A stretch of DNA of 64,000 nt from Acinetobacter populi (GCF_002174125.1 NZ_NEXX01000008.1:18991-82990), one strand, 5' to 3'; positions 45,886 through 55,673 are shown, numbered from the stretch's first letter. A program made the numbers and translations. Notes: generated from the letters alone by a model not told the origin.

Positions 45886-47004
45886 ATGCTCAAAGCAATT
45901 GTCAGTCTAGGTGCTTTAACAGCGATTCATTATCAATATCGCATCATAAAAAAGCCCCACGTATATTTTAAAAAGACATTAGAAAATCAAACCATTATTG
46001 ATCATCTGTCAGAACTCAAAGAAAAATATGCAGTGACGCCATGGTTAATCAATCCACATGCACAAATCGTCTATATGACACTAAAACATAAAATCCGCAG
46101 TAAACCGCTGCAATACCAACCAATCGAACAATGCCCTATGCCAGACGGTGCCATCACCGAAATCGCCTGGCTAGGCTATGACCTGCCGCAAGACTGCCCC
46201 ACCATTATCATGTTACATACTGTCACTGCCGATACCCAGACCATGGCGGAAATGGTAGAAGATATTTATCGACAAACCGGCTGGCGTATTGCCTTGTGTT
46301 TACGTCGTGGTCATACCACCACACCCCAACCATTTACCACCATCAATATTATGGGCTCAGTGCCTGATTTCCAGATTCAGCTCGACTATATTCAAAGCAA
46401 GTTTCCAAAATCTCCGCTATATGCAGTGGGAAGCTCTGCTGGGACGGCAGTGCTGGCCCGTTATCTCGGTGAAGTAGGCAAAAATACGCCTTTAAGGGCA
46501 GCGTTCGCCTATTGTCCAGGTTATGACCTAAATGTGGCCTTTGATCGGGTTCATCAGTTTTATGACTGGTATATGGCCAATCTGGTCAAGAAACGCTTTA
46601 TTCAACCGTATCAGCAACAATTACAACAATATCGTTCCTTACAACCGGTGATAAAAAGTAAACGCCTGCGGGATATTCAAAAAGTATTATTCGAATTCTC
46701 GGGTTTTGACAGTTATGATGCTTATTTACGGGCATGTAATCCGATTGACGTATTTGCCAATATTGCCATTCCAACCATGATTCTAAATGCCGAAGATGAC
46801 CCCATCTGTCATATTGATAATGCATGGCAATATCGTGATGTGATCGAAAATAATGCATCGACCATTTTAGTCACCACCAGACATGGTAGTCATTGTGGAC
46901 ATTATCAGGGACTTAGACCGCGTTCATGGGCACATCAACTGATTGCCGATTATTTACGAACCGTCCATGCCCAATTTGAATCATCAACACAAACAAGATG
47001 TTAA
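45886..47004 (+). CDS. Alpha/beta hydrolase, YheT/ABHD1-3-like
   Basis: The 372-residue protein has an N-terminal hydrophobic anchor, then TPWLINPHAQIVYMTL, a family mark of the YheT group. The nucleophile elbow is AVGSSAGTAVLARYLG, the acid lies in LNAEDDPICH, and the His is in GSHCGHYQG. The hydrolase family has esterase/lipase members; this one's substrate is unknown. It is divergent from znuD with 207 bp between the starts, and only a weak half-site of the Zur pattern lies near its own promoter. Confidence 0.83.
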   Translation: MLKAIVSLGALTAIHYQYRIIKKPHVYFKKTLENQTIIDHLSELKEKYAVTPWLINPHAQIVYMTLKHKIRSKPLQYQPIEQCPMPDGAITEIAWLGYDLPQDCPTIIMLHTVTADTQTMAEMVEDIYRQTGWRIALCLRRGHTTTPQPFTTINIMGSVPDFQIQLDYIQSKFPKSPLYAVGSSAGTAVLARYLGEVGKNTPLRAAFAYCPGYDLNVAFDRVHQFYDWYMANLVKKRFIQPYQQQLQQYRSLQPVIKSKRLRDIQKVLFEFSGFDSYDAYLRACNPIDVFANIAIPTMILNAEDDPICHIDNAWQYRDVIENNASTILVTTRHGSHCGHYQGLRPRSWAHQLIADYLRTVHAQFESSTQTRC

Positions 47005-47030
47005 GTTGATGTTAAGGAATCGCAAATCCA

Positions 47031-47588
47031 ATGTTTCATTTAGACATTGACCAAAACTTAAAGCTGATACTTGTCCAGCCATGGTTTGCACCAGTATATT
47101 TTGAAATTGTTAGCACACAGCGCGACTATTTAAGCCAGTGGTTGCCATGGGTTCGACATGCCAATTCCGAACAGTTCTTCCTTGATTTTATCGAGAAATG
47201 CCAACATGATTATCAGGCTGGTCAATCTTTGGTATGCGGTATCCTGTATCAGGAGCAACTGATTGGCAATTTAAGTTTTAACGCCATTCGCCCACAGCTT
47301 AAACGGGTTGAAATTGGTTACTGGCTTAGTCAGGACTATCAGGGCATGGGCATCATGACCAAGTCTGTACAGGCCCTGATCCATTATGCGTTTGATCAGT
47401 TACATATTGAAAAGGCACAAATTTCGGTTGCGGTGGACAATCAGCCAAGCCGTCAAATTTGTGAACGACTGGGTATGACACTCGAAGGCATCATCAGTCA
47501 TAATGAAAATGTCAACGGACGAATTCTGGATCACGCAATCTATGCATTACATCACCCTTCAGCGCAACACCGTTTTCATCATGATTAA
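47031..47588 (+). CDS. GNAT acetyltransferase, RimL-like
   Basis: The 185 residues match ribosomal-protein-serine acetyltransferase-type GNATs: LPWVRHANS, IGNLSFNAI, the acetyl-CoA loop LSQDYQGMGIMTKSVQALIHYAF and VDNQPSRQICERLGMTLEG. RimL acetylates ribosomal protein L12 in E. coli; relatives act on other amines including antibiotics, so the target is open. It starts 26 bp after the hydrolase gene and is followed after 9 bp by the DUF4184 gene, suggesting one operon. Confidence 0.85.
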   Translation: MFHLDIDQNLKLILVQPWFAPVYFEIVSTQRDYLSQWLPWVRHANSEQFFLDFIEKCQHDYQAGQSLVCGILYQEQLIGNLSFNAIRPQLKRVEIGYWLSQDYQGMGIMTKSVQALIHYAFDQLHIEKAQISVAVDNQPSRQICERLGMTLEGIISHNENVNGRILDHAIYALHHPSAQHRFHHD

Positions 47589-47597
47589 GTTTTAAAT

Positions 47598-48359
47598 ATG
47601 GCTTTTACAATCTCCCACATGGTGGTCGCACCGGTATTATATCGTGTGTTTTTCCGCAAAATTCCGCTTGCCAGTATTGCATTAGGGGCAATGACACCCG
47701 ACTTACCGCGGTTATTTGGTTTCCGTGCCGATTTTGCTCATACTATGACCGGTGTGTTTTCCATTGATCTGTTGATTGGACTAGTGGGCTGTCTGCTCTG
47801 GTTTTGCTTTTATAGACCGGTCTGTTATCACTTGTTCAATAAACAATTGCCGTCCTTAAATAGCAAATCCTATTTTGATCTGATCTTTTATTGCATCATC
47901 GGGGTACTGATCGGTGGACTCACCCATCTGGTCTGGGACGGCTTAACGCACGATGATTTTCGTACCTTTATTGGTCATACATTGCTGGCTCAAGTTATTA
48001 CCTTGCCATGGCTGGGTATCGAGATGCCAATTCATCGTATTTTGCAATATTTGACCTCATTTATTGCGCTGCCTTTTTTATATTATTTGGTTAAACCAAT
48101 TCTACAAGCACAGCCATTACCGATCTCTTGTCAAACTCCGTCATGGTTGCCTATTCTGTTAATTGCGGTTTGTGGTCTGGTTGGGACCCTCACCAGTATT
48201 TATTATCTGCCGAGCCTTTCATATTTTTGGCAACATGACACCTATGGGTTTATCGGCAGATTATTTGTGATTTTTAGCCAGGGATTTTTACTGTGTTTTA
48301 GTTTGTTTGCCATCATTCTCAGGATTGCTTTTGCCCGTAGACTAAAATCCTGCTTGTGA
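47598..48359 (+). CDS. DUF4184 family membrane protein
   Basis: The 253-residue membrane protein has 6-7 hydrophobic segments. The N-terminal signature AFTISHMVVAPVLYR with GAMTPDLPRLFGF is typical of DUF4184, and conserved His/Asp residues recur (FAHTMTGVFSIDL, LTHLVWDGLTHDDF). The motif set resembles membrane metal-dependent hydrolases of the YdjM type. No function is established that I know of. Last gene of a probable three-gene operon. Confidence 0.85.
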   Translation: MAFTISHMVVAPVLYRVFFRKIPLASIALGAMTPDLPRLFGFRADFAHTMTGVFSIDLLIGLVGCLLWFCFYRPVCYHLFNKQLPSLNSKSYFDLIFYCIIGVLIGGLTHLVWDGLTHDDFRTFIGHTLLAQVITLPWLGIEMPIHRILQYLTSFIALPFLYYLVKPILQAQPLPISCQTPSWLPILLIAVCGLVGTLTSIYYLPSLSYFWQHDTYGFIGRLFVIFSQGFLLCFSLFAIILRIAFARRLKSCL

Positions 48360-48393
48360 CATGCTTTGCAAAAAGGCATAATTGAGTGTTTTC

Positions 48394-48424
48394 AAAAGTC
48401 AGTCACCTGTGACTATTCACTTTT
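48394..48424 (+). terminator. Inverted repeat between the DUF4184 gene and aspS
   Basis: The perfect palindrome AGTCACCTGTGACT (48401-48414) is flanked by AAAAGT and ACTTTT, so a two-part hairpin can form, followed by T-rich sequence. It may be a terminator or an operator of aspS. Confidence 0.45.
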
Positions 48425-48463
48425 ATCAGATTTTTAAATAATAGACGTTGGACATAGTACGCC

Positions 48464-50245
48464 ATGATGCGAACACATTACTGCGGTTCTTTAACAGAAG
48501 CACAAATCGATCAAACAGTAACTTTATGCGGTTGGGTACACCGTCGCCGTGATCATGGCGGTGTAATTTTCCTTGATATGCGAGATCGCGATGGTCTTGT
48601 TCAGGTGGTGATCGATCCTGATACACCAGAAGCATTTGCTACCGCAGATAAGGCACGTTCCGAATTTGTACTTAAAATTACTGGTCGTGTACGCCGCCGT
48701 TATGAAGGCACAGAAAATGCCAATATGGTCAGTGGTCAGATTGAAGTTTTGGGCAAAGAGATCGAAGTCCTTGCACAATCAGAAACCCCACCATTTCCGC
48801 TGAATGACGATACCATTAATGTATCCGAAGAAAATCGCCTGAAATTCCGTTTTCTTGACATTCGTCGTCCGGAAATGCTGGAACGCTTACGTTTCCGTTC
48901 TAAAGTCACCACATTGATCCGTAACTATCTTGATGATCATGGCTTTCTCGATGTTGAAACACCAATTTTAACCCGTGCTACACCTGAAGGCGCACGTGAC
49001 TATCTGGTGCCAAGCCGTGTATCAAACGGTAGTTTCTATGCCTTGCCACAATCACCACAATTATTTAAACAATTATTGATGGTCGGTGGTGTAGATCGTT
49101 ATTATCAAATTGCCAAATGTTTCCGTGACGAAGACTTACGTGCCGATCGTCAGCCAGAATTTACCCAGATCGACATTGAAACATCATTCTTAAATGATGA
49201 TGACATCATGGATCTAATGGAAGGCATGACAGTTAAACTGTTTGATGAGTTATTGGGTATCAAATTCGATAAATTCCAACGTATGCCATATTCAGAAGCG
49301 ATGCGTGATTATGCGTCTGATAAACCTGATCTGCGTATTCCATTAAAACTGGTTGATGTTGCAGACTTGATGCAAGACGTGGAATTCAAAGTTTTTGCTG
49401 GTCCTGCAAAAGATCCTAAAGGTCGTATCGTCGCTTTACGTGTACCGGGTGCAGGTGCACTGCCACGTAGTCAAATTGACGAATACACCAAATTTGTCGG
49501 AATTTATGGTGCAAAAGGTCTGGCTTACATCAAAGTCAACGAACTGGAAAAAGGCATCGAAGGCTTACAATCACCGATTGTTAAATTCATCGAACCGATC
49601 GTATTACAATTGCTGGAACGTGTCGGTGCAGAAAATGGCGATATCGTATTCTTTGGTGCAGATAAAGCCAAAGTAGTGAACGATGCCATGGGTGCTTTAC
49701 GTGTCAAGATCGGTCATGACCTGAAACTTGCAACCAAAGAATGGGCACCGCTTTGGGTAGTCGATTTCCCAATGTTTGAAGAAACTGATGATGGCAAATG
49801 GACATCGGTTCACCATCCATTCACCTTGCCAAAATCCAGCGTTGAAGATGTAAAAAACAATCCGGGTGAAGCTTTATCGGTTGCATACGACATGGTGCTG
49901 AACGGTACAGAAATCGGTGGTGGTTCACTGCGGATTTATACGTTGGAAATGCAAAAAGCCATCTTTGAAGCTCTGGGTATTTCCGAAGAAGAAGCCGAAG
50001 AAAAATTCAGCTTCCTGTTAAATGCCCTACGTTACGGTGCGCCTCCTCACGGTGGTCTGGCATTTGGTCTGGATCGTCTGATCATGTTAATGACAGGTGC
50101 TTCCTCAATTCGTGATGTGATTGCTTTCCCGAAAACCAAAACTGCCGAATGTCCATTAACACAGGCACCCGCACCAGTAGAAGCCAATCAGTTGCGTGAT
50201 CTGGGTATTCGCTTACGTGAACAGCCGAAGAAAGACGCCGAATAA
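48464..50245 (+). CDS. aspS: Aspartyl-tRNA synthetase
   Basis: This class IIb synthetase (593 residues) has an N-terminal OB-fold anticodon-binding domain ([20 protein letters not shown]) and class II motif 1 and 2 ([29 protein letters not shown]). The bacterial GAD insertion domain (about 290-420) follows, and motif 3 is [16 protein letters not shown]. Tandem ATGs at 48464/48467. Length and domains are standard for the bacterial type. Confidence 0.98.
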   Translation: MMRTHYCGSLTEAQIDQTVTLCGWVHRRRDHGGVIFLDMRDRDGLVQVVIDPDTPEAFATADKARSEFVLKITGRVRRRYEGTENANMVSGQIEVLGKEIEVLAQSETPPFPLNDDTINVSEENRLKFRFLDIRRPEMLERLRFRSKVTTLIRNYLDDHGFLDVETPILTRATPEGARDYLVPSRVSNGSFYALPQSPQLFKQLLMVGGVDRYYQIAKCFRDEDLRADRQPEFTQIDIETSFLNDDDIMDLMEGMTVKLFDELLGIKFDKFQRMPYSEAMRDYASDKPDLRIPLKLVDVADLMQDVEFKVFAGPAKDPKGRIVALRVPGAGALPRSQIDEYTKFVGIYGAKGLAYIKVNELEKGIEGLQSPIVKFIEPIVLQLLERVGAENGDIVFFGADKAKVVNDAMGALRVKIGHDLKLATKEWAPLWVVDFPMFEETDDGKWTSVHHPFTLPKSSVEDVKNNPGEALSVAYDMVLNGTEIGGGSLRIYTLEMQKAIFEALGISEEEAEEKFSFLLNALRYGAPPHGGLAFGLDRLIMLMTGASSIRDVIAFPKTKTAECPLTQAPAPVEANQLRDLGIRLREQPKKDAE

Positions 50246-50277
50246 TTTGGTTGAAGTATTTTAAAATTACCTTGATG

Positions 50278-50306
50278 AAAAGCTCTGCACATGCAGGGCT
50301 TTTTAT
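50278..50306 (+). terminator. Terminator of aspS
   Basis: A GC-containing stem (AGCTCTGC / GCAGGGCT, one G-U pair) within A/T-rich flanks, followed by TTTTT. Confidence 0.9.
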
Positions 50307-50383
50307 TTGATATTGGTTTTCATTTGCCAAAAATGGCATAATATACGCTATTCAGTGATTAATCTTTATTTAGGTATTCAACT

Positions 50384-50617
50384 ATGGCTATGCGTCGTGA
50401 TGTAAAACGTCATTCTCTTGTGATCATCGTGTTTGCTTTGGCACAGTGGGCTATTGTCATGGCAGCATTGAATTTCAACTGGTGGCACCTTGATCAAAAT
50501 GGCCGTATCCTAACATTCTGTTTCAGTGTGTTTGGCGGTGCATGGTTATTGATGTGCGCTATTTTATATATGGTCATTAAAGGACGTGATCACTCCAAAG
50601 ATGATAATGCAAAATAG
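50384..50617 (+). CDS. Small two-TM membrane protein, unknown function
   Basis: The 77-residue protein has a basic N-terminus (MAMRRDVKRH), two hydrophobic helices (about 12-30 and 43-66) and a charged C-terminus. That layout predicts both ends in the cytosol. AGG lies at moderate spacing before the ATG, and TAATAT at about 50 bp upstream could be a -10. I do not recognise a family. The stop codon directly abuts the stop of the convergent gene. Confidence 0.7.
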   Translation: MAMRRDVKRHSLVIIVFALAQWAIVMAALNFNWWHLDQNGRILTFCFSVFGGAWLLMCAILYMVIKGRDHSKDDNAK

Positions 50618-51367
50618 TTATTTACAGTGCGATTGAACCACGCCAAGCATGGGGCCGAGTTTAGCCCTTTGTACAGTACGTTTTAGATATGGCGAATATA
50701 AACTGGAAATCGTCCCGTCCAGATATAATGCTTGGTCAATCCCCAACCCTGTTTTAAAAAACTGGGCAAACTGATAAAAACTTACCCGCTCATCACTGAT
50801 GACAAAATACAATGTACCATCTTTTATTCCGACACCATTGCGAATTTTTTTAGAGTTTGAATCTACAATAAATTGTGGATGAATCTTGCCATCAATCACC
50901 AGCATAGGGCCGGACTGGGTGGCGTAATCGGCGTTAAAATCTTGTGCCTGCCATTGCTCACTGGTTAGAATCACAGCCTCTTGCTGATTCCATGCCAATA
51001 CCCCATTGGGCTTTAAAAAAAAGTTCCCAAAGCCTGTCGATTGATTCAATGGATTGAGCTGTTGCTGTTTTTCAATATATAAACCAACGGGTGAAAATCC
51101 CGCATGAAACATACCTGCATTCATAGCAAAATCTAATTGCTCACAGGATTTAAGCTGTTGCTGCCATGCTGCAAAAGAAGAAAGCGGCTGTTGTTTGCCA
51201 TCATATAATGCCAGTCGCAACTGACTCAGATCGGATAATTGATAAACGGTATAGGATTGTTGTTGAAAATAATCATGCTGAATCGCAGCATATGCCCGTA
51301 TTCCACCACTCAACACGGTAACACTGATCAAACACAAGGTAGAGATTAAAAACCGATAGCTTTTCAT
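50618..51367 (-). CDS. Phosphodiester glycosidase (NAGPA-domain) family protein
   Basis: The 249 residues have a signal peptide (cleavage near IRAYAAIQ) and then an NAGPA-type domain: FAMNAGMFHAGFSPVGLYI, TQSGPMLVIDGKI, RNGVGIKDGTLYFVISDE and DQALYLDGTISSLYSP. In eukaryotes the domain uncovers mannose-6-phosphate; bacterial members are exported proteins linked to cell-surface or exopolysaccharide modification. The substrate here is unknown. Confidence 0.85.
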   Translation of the reverse strand: MKSYRFLISTLCLISVTVLSGGIRAYAAIQHDYFQQQSYTVYQLSDLSQLRLALYDGKQQPLSSFAAWQQQLKSCEQLDFAMNAGMFHAGFSPVGLYIEKQQQLNPLNQSTGFGNFFLKPNGVLAWNQQEAVILTSEQWQAQDFNADYATQSGPMLVIDGKIHPQFIVDSNSKKIRNGVGIKDGTLYFVISDERVSFYQFAQFFKTGLGIDQALYLDGTISSLYSPYLKRTVQRAKLGPMLGVVQSHCK

Positions 51368-51433
51368 AACATGACTTATTTTTGATTTATTACTACAATA
51401 CCATGCATGAATAACAGATTAACGTAAATATCG

Positions 51434-51763
51434 ATGAATAAAAAATATGGAGTCATTGCTCTGGCTGGAATTGCCCTGTTAATTACGGCCTGTAGTCGCG
51501 AACCCAGTCAACAGGAATTACAGACCTTATATCAGGCAAAAGTAAATCATACCAATCAACTTGCCAGTAAAATCATGCAGCAAAAAGGCGATATCATTGA
51601 AGTCAAATCATTTGAAAAAATTGACTGCAACGCAATTGAACAAAGTAAAGATTATCAATGTCGAGCCAAGGTCACGCTATCCCTGCCATTTTTAGGAGAA
51701 CAACAAAATACTGCCGATCTTCGGGTAAGCAAAGGAGAAAATGGCTGGGTTATCATTGATTAG
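51434..51763 (+). CDS. Small predicted lipoprotein
   Basis: The 109-residue protein has a signal peptide ending in the lipobox LITAC (Cys at about residue 20), then a short soluble domain with two cysteines (IDCNAIEQSKDYQCRAKV) that could form a disulfide. I do not recognise a family. It is divergent from the NAGPA gene and ends at a bidirectional terminator. Confidence 0.8.
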   Translation: MNKKYGVIALAGIALLITACSREPSQQELQTLYQAKVNHTNQLASKIMQQKGDIIEVKSFEKIDCNAIEQSKDYQCRAKVTLSLPFLGEQQNTADLRVSKGENGWVIID

Positions 51764-51781
51764 CAGATATCCGATAAACAT

Positions 51782-51818
51782 AAAAAAAGCCTTTACTCTC
51801 GAAAGAATAAAGGCTTCC
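51782..51818. terminator. Bidirectional terminator between the lipoprotein gene and the pirin gene
   Basis: A 9-bp perfect stem (AAGCCTTTA / TAAAGGCTT) with a structured 12-nt loop and A/T runs on both sides. Confidence 0.85.
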
Positions 51819-51836
51819 AATACTGAACAAACGACA

Positions 51837-52709
51837 TTAGGCAACCGGAATCTCACCAAATTTTCCGGCATTAAAATCATCAAATGCCTGAATAATTTCC
51901 TGTTTGCTATTCATCACAAATGGACCATAACCTTGAATTGGTTCATTTAATGGTTCACCGCTTAGCACCAGAAATTTGGCATCTTCAAGTGCTTCGACCT
52001 GAAAATCTGCCTCACCATCATGTGCAAAAATCACAATGGAATGATCACCTACTTTTTGTGTGCCATTAACCAGCACTTGTCCAGACAATACCACCAGTAA
52101 GGCATTGTGTGTAACAGGAACAAAGAAATGTTGCTGATGTCCTGCTTTTAGCACGCCATCCCACATATTGACGGGTGTAAATGTTGTTGCAGTACCTTTG
52201 GTCTGTTCATATTCACCTGCGATCACACGTAAATAACTGCCTGCATCATCCAGCTCAACTCGCGCAATATCCTGCGCAGCAATAGTTTGATATTTTGGTG
52301 CAGTCATTTTGGCATGACTTGGTAGATTGACCCAGAGTTGTACCATTTCAAAGGTTCCCCCTTTACGGGCAAAATCTTCGGAATGAAACTCCTCGTGAAC
52401 CAGACCACCTGCCGCAGTCATCCACTGTACATCGCCAGTTTTGATGGTGCCACCACCACCGCTTGAGTCTTTATGCGTAACCTCACCCTGATAAGCAAGT
52501 GTTACTGTTTCAAAACCACGATGCGGATGGCTACCAACACCACGCTGGGCTGTTGTTGCTTTAAAATCATAAGGCGCTGCATAATCCAGAAGTAAAAAAG
52601 GGCTGATTGCCTGACCTAAGCGATCATAACTAAATAAACTTCTGACATGAAAACCATCACCAACCCAATGCGATTGATCGGTTTTTAACACACCCACTAT
52701 TTTTTTCAT
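51837..52709 (-). CDS. Pirin family protein
   Basis: This bicupin protein has 290 residues from the ATG at 52707-52709, with GGAGA ideally placed. The metal site GSHPHRGFETVTLAYQGEVTHKD and the downstream MTAAGGLVHEEFHSE supply the conserved His/Glu ligands. Bacterial pirins can act as quercetinase-like dioxygenases or as regulators of metabolism. The neighbours are a YcaC-like hydrolase, divergent, and a LysR regulator. Confidence 0.9.
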   Translation of the reverse strand: MKKIVGVLKTDQSHWVGDGFHVRSLFSYDRLGQAISPFLLLDYAAPYDFKATTAQRGVGSHPHRGFETVTLAYQGEVTHKDSSGGGGTIKTGDVQWMTAAGGLVHEEFHSEDFARKGGTFEMVQLWVNLPSHAKMTAPKYQTIAAQDIARVELDDAGSYLRVIAGEYEQTKGTATTFTPVNMWDGVLKAGHQQHFFVPVTHNALLVVLSGQVLVNGTQKVGDHSIVIFAHDGEADFQVEALEDAKFLVLSGEPLNEPIQGYGPFVMNSKQEIIQAFDDFNAGKFGEIPVA

Positions 52710-53073
52710 TTGGGTTCTCCAACTTTTGTCTATGTTTGACAGTTTAAACTGACCCAATTTATAAATAAATAGATAAAAAAGTACACTTTATCCCATTATT
52801 AGGACAATAATATAAAACCAATAAACCCGCTATCCTCTTATCATTCTATTATGTTTACAAAACCTGTTATCTTAAAAATTTATAATTAATTTCATAAAGT
52901 TATGACAACATATACCTCAATTTAAAGACGTGACATCTATCATTTTTATAATCCTATTTATGCAAAAGTCTATCTCACCAGAACTATTTTTAAAAATTTC
53001 TTCTCATTCTAAGCTAAATAGCAACTAAACCTTCTGTTTGGTTAATTCATTAGAGAGAAAGAGGATTTATAAA
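52710..53073. other. 364-bp divergent intergenic region (pirin / YcaC-like)
   Basis: It is AT-rich with no ORF or RNA gene that I can support. It contains the inverted repeat ATTATT / AATAAT around AGGAC (52795-52811), which could be a regulator site, and presumably both promoters. Part of it lies in an upstream extension of the pirin frame that I do not believe is translated. Confidence 0.5.
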
Positions 53074-53700
53074 ATGACTAAACCCTACATCCGCTTAGAT
53101 AAAAACGATGCAGCTGTGCTGTTAGTCGATCATCAAACTGGCTTATTATCACTGGTACGTGATATTGATCCGGATAAATTTAAAAATAATGTGCTTGCGC
53201 TTGCTGCCGCAGCAAAATATTTTAACCTTCCAACGATTCTAACCACAAGTTTTGAAAATGGCCCGAATGGTCCGCTTGTTCCAGAACTCAAAGAACTTTT
53301 CCCTGATGCACCCTACATTGCTCGTCCGGGACAAATTAATGCATGGGACAATGAAGATTTTGTTAAGGCAGTGAAAGCCACAGGGAAAAAACAACTGATC
53401 ATTGCCGGCGTGGTCACCGAAGTCTGTGTCGCCTTCCCAACCCTATCTGCATTAGCAGAAGATTTTGAGGTTTTTGTCGTCACAGATGCATCGGGTACAT
53501 TTAATCATTTAACCCGGGATACAGCATGGGATCGCATGTCACAGGCAGGTGCACAGCTCATGACCTGGTTTGGTACAGCATGTGAATTACATCGTGACTG
53601 GCGCAATGATATCGAAGGTTTGGGTACATTATTTTCCAATCATATTCCGGATTATCGCAATCTCATCAATAGCTTTAATCAAAATACTCAACAAAAATAA
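53074..53700 (+). CDS. YcaC-like isochorismatase-family hydrolase
   Basis: This cysteine-hydrolase fold protein has 208 residues from the ATG at 53074 (AGAGGA upstream). The catalytic Asp is in AVLLVDHQTG (D19) and the nucleophile is C118 in AGVVTEVCVAF; ARPGQINAWDNEDF holds the usual Lys/Arg position. YcaC-type enzymes form octameric rings, and their substrate is not known. The frame is open 36 bases further upstream without a better start. Confidence 0.88.
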   Translation: MTKPYIRLDKNDAAVLLVDHQTGLLSLVRDIDPDKFKNNVLALAAAAKYFNLPTILTTSFENGPNGPLVPELKELFPDAPYIARPGQINAWDNEDFVKAVKATGKKQLIIAGVVTEVCVAFPTLSALAEDFEVFVVTDASGTFNHLTRDTAWDRMSQAGAQLMTWFGTACELHRDWRNDIEGLGTLFSNHIPDYRNLINSFNQNTQQK

Positions 53701-53715
53701 AGCAAATCAGCTAAC

Positions 53716-53740
53716 ATTAGTATGGTTAATCCATACTAAT
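53716..53740 (+). promoter_or_regulatory. Perfect 10-bp inverted repeat in front of the LysR gene
   Basis: Arms ATTAGTATGG (53716-53725) and CCATACTAAT (53731-53740) are separated by TTAAT. The repeat lies 15 bp after the YcaC-like stop and 13 bp before the LysR ATG. No T-run follows on either strand, so a regulator-binding site (LysR-type dyad) is as likely as a terminator. Confidence 0.5.
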
Positions 53741-53753
53741 GCAGCTCAAGATC

Positions 53754-54689
53754 ATGTCAATGCACTCCCTAGATGACTATTATTATTTTTATTTGGTGGT
53801 AAAACATGGTGGGTTTTCTGCGGCAAGTGAAGCAACCCAAATCACCAAATCGAAGTTGAGCCGCCGTATTGTCGAGCTAGAAGAAAAATTTCAAGTTAAT
53901 CTTATTCAGCGTTCTACACGTCATTTTAAAGTCACGCCTTTAGGTCAACTTTTTTTTGAAGAATGCTGCAAGGTCATTGCTCAAGTCGAATGTGCCGAGA
54001 ATGTTTTACTAGAACAAAAAAGTGAACCACAAGGCTTGGTCCGCATCAGCTGTCCTGAAGTGATGATGCATTTCCAGATTCGGGACATTTTGAACCAATT
54101 TTTAAAACAATATCCAAAAGTAGAGCTGGAACTCGAACTCACCAGTCGCCGTGTGGATATTCTTCACGACAATATTGATTTGGCCATTCGAACCAATTTT
54201 GCAGAAAATGAAAATTCCAGTTTAATTGTTCGTGATGTCGTGAAAACGCCCCATTGTCTGGTTGCTAGCCCCGAGATTATTGGCTCACACCAAATTGATA
54301 CATTTGAGGATTTAAAACAATTCCCGGCCATTGTCCTCGGCACACAAAAAACAGCATATACATGGACGATGACTCATCTTTCAACCGGCGAAATCCAAGA
54401 TATTCCAATCCACCCTCGCATTAAAAGCAATGATCTATCTGGCGTGTATTACGCTGTCAAAGATGGTCTTGGCATTGCAGATTTACCCTATCTAACCGTA
54501 GAAGCGGATATTCAATCCGGGCAGTTAATCCATCTCTTTCCAGCATGGCAATCCAATATTGGTACAGTACAATTGGTTTATGCTTCACGTAAGGGGCAGC
54601 GACTGGTCATGGAAAAACTAATTCAGACACTGATTGATGGTTTAAGAGCCATTGCAAAACAACAGCTGGGCTATTACACCCAATTATAA
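53754..54689 (+). CDS. LysR-family transcriptional regulator
   Basis: About 311 residues. The N-terminal HTH (HGGFSAASEATQITKSKLSRRIVELEEKF, split by the usual turn) is followed by the linker RSTRHFKVTPLG and a periplasmic-binding-like effector domain. Start choice is open among 53739, 53754 and 53760; none has a strong Shine-Dalgarno. It probably regulates the neighbouring YcaC-like and pirin genes, as in similar clusters; that is inference. Confidence 0.88.
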   Translation: MSMHSLDDYYYFYLVVKHGGFSAASEATQITKSKLSRRIVELEEKFQVNLIQRSTRHFKVTPLGQLFFEECCKVIAQVECAENVLLEQKSEPQGLVRISCPEVMMHFQIRDILNQFLKQYPKVELELELTSRRVDILHDNIDLAIRTNFAENENSSLIVRDVVKTPHCLVASPEIIGSHQIDTFEDLKQFPAIVLGTQKTAYTWTMTHLSTGEIQDIPIHPRIKSNDLSGVYYAVKDGLGIADLPYLTVEADIQSGQLIHLFPAWQSNIGTVQLVYASRKGQRLVMEKLIQTLIDGLRAIAKQQLGYYTQL

Positions 54690-54806
54690 ATACTCGGCAT
54701 TACACAACATTACAATAATCCGGCGCTGCAAAGATTGAAGCAGAAAAAGTTGTCCCCAAATATAAATCATACCGATTAATGATCTACTTAGGAGAACAAT
54801 CTGATC

Positions 54807-55031
54807 ATGGCAAATCAAGGTTTATATCGCTCAAACCAACGTCGCATGATTGCTGGTGTGATGGGAGGTATCGCTGAACGCTTTGATTGGAACGCAACTT
54901 TATTACGCATTATTTTTGTGATCGTTTCAGTCATGAGTGCAGCATTTCCCGGTATTCTGGTTTATCTGGTGTTATGGCTACTGATTCCCAAACAAAACCG
55001 TGAACAAAAAACCCTGCGGACAGTCAACTAA
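54807..55031 (+). CDS. PspC-domain small membrane protein
   Basis: The 74-residue protein begins with the PspC signature (GLYRSNQRRMIAGVMGGIAERF) followed by FDWNATLLRIIFVI and a second hydrophobic run (FPGILVYLVLWLLIP). PspC proteins sense envelope stress with PspB; neither pspA nor pspB is nearby, so a solo PspC of unknown partner is the safe reading. AGGAGA precedes the ATG. Confidence 0.88.
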   Translation: MANQGLYRSNQRRMIAGVMGGIAERFDWNATLLRIIFVIVSVMSAAFPGILVYLVLWLLIPKQNREQKTLRTVN

Positions 55032-55086
55032 GCTGTTTCATTACATTTCTTCCATCTAAATTAAAAAGTTTTTAGTGTTTTACCCT

Positions 55087-55124
55087 TTAAGCTACGATCT
55101 CCCCCAAGGTCGTAGCTTTTTTTT
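55087..55124 (+). terminator. Terminator after the PspC gene
   Basis: A 9-bp perfect stem (AAGCTACGA / TCGTAGCTT) with a 12-nt loop followed by a run of eight T. Confidence 0.92.
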
Positions 55125-55208
55125 ATCGCTTTTTTCTTGCGTTTATCTCAAATTGTCTTTGCGCCAGCCTTTTTATTGGGAATAATAGCAGACAAGTGCA
55201 ATAGAGAA

Positions 55209-55595
55209 ATGATAACGATGGCTATTTTCTTATTACTGCTGCTGGCCTTTGTTGCCTTTGCAGTATACCGCTATAAAAAATATCAAAAACAACGTGATAT
55301 TGAAGAAATGGCAGCAGAAGCACAGGCCTATGTCAGTGCAGAAGTGGTGGCGCTATTACAACGCTATAAAGCACTTATGGCGCAAAGTGCCTTGAGTCCT
55401 TATGATGCAGTGCGCTTGCAAAAAAATCTAAAAAACCTGACCGAAAATTTACTCTGCCATACCGACAGTGAAGCCAGTGTGCGGGAATATCTGGCACTGG
55501 CAAAACAGGATATTGCATTGATTAAAATCAAGCTCGACCAAGTCACCGAACAAAATCATCATCACTCAGATACGGCTTTTGATGCCCTCAAATGA
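55209..55595 (+). CDS. Small membrane-anchored protein, unknown function
   Basis: The 128-residue protein has one N-terminal TM segment (MAIFLLLLLAFVAFAVYRY) and a cytosolic helical tail rich in Ala, Gln and Lys (likely coiled coil) that ends His-rich (NHHHSDT). The frame is open back to a TTG at 55137, but the ATGs at 55209/55218 put the TM segment at the start. No family recognised. It converges on the PLD gene across a terminator. Confidence 0.72.
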   Translation: MITMAIFLLLLLAFVAFAVYRYKKYQKQRDIEEMAAEAQAYVSAEVVALLQRYKALMAQSALSPYDAVRLQKNLKNLTENLLCHTDSEASVREYLALAKQDIALIKIKLDQVTEQNHHHSDTAFDALK

Positions 55596-55623
55596 AAAAT
55601 GGTACGCTAGGCACCATTTTTTA
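55595..55623. terminator. Bidirectional terminator between the small membrane gene and the PLD gene
   Basis: A 9-bp perfect stem (AAAAATGGT / ACCATTTTT) with a 9-nt loop; T run on the plus strand. Confidence 0.82.
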
Positions 55624-55673
55624 TTTTAGGCATCGATGAGAATATTACTGTCTCACATGAACTATCATTCATA

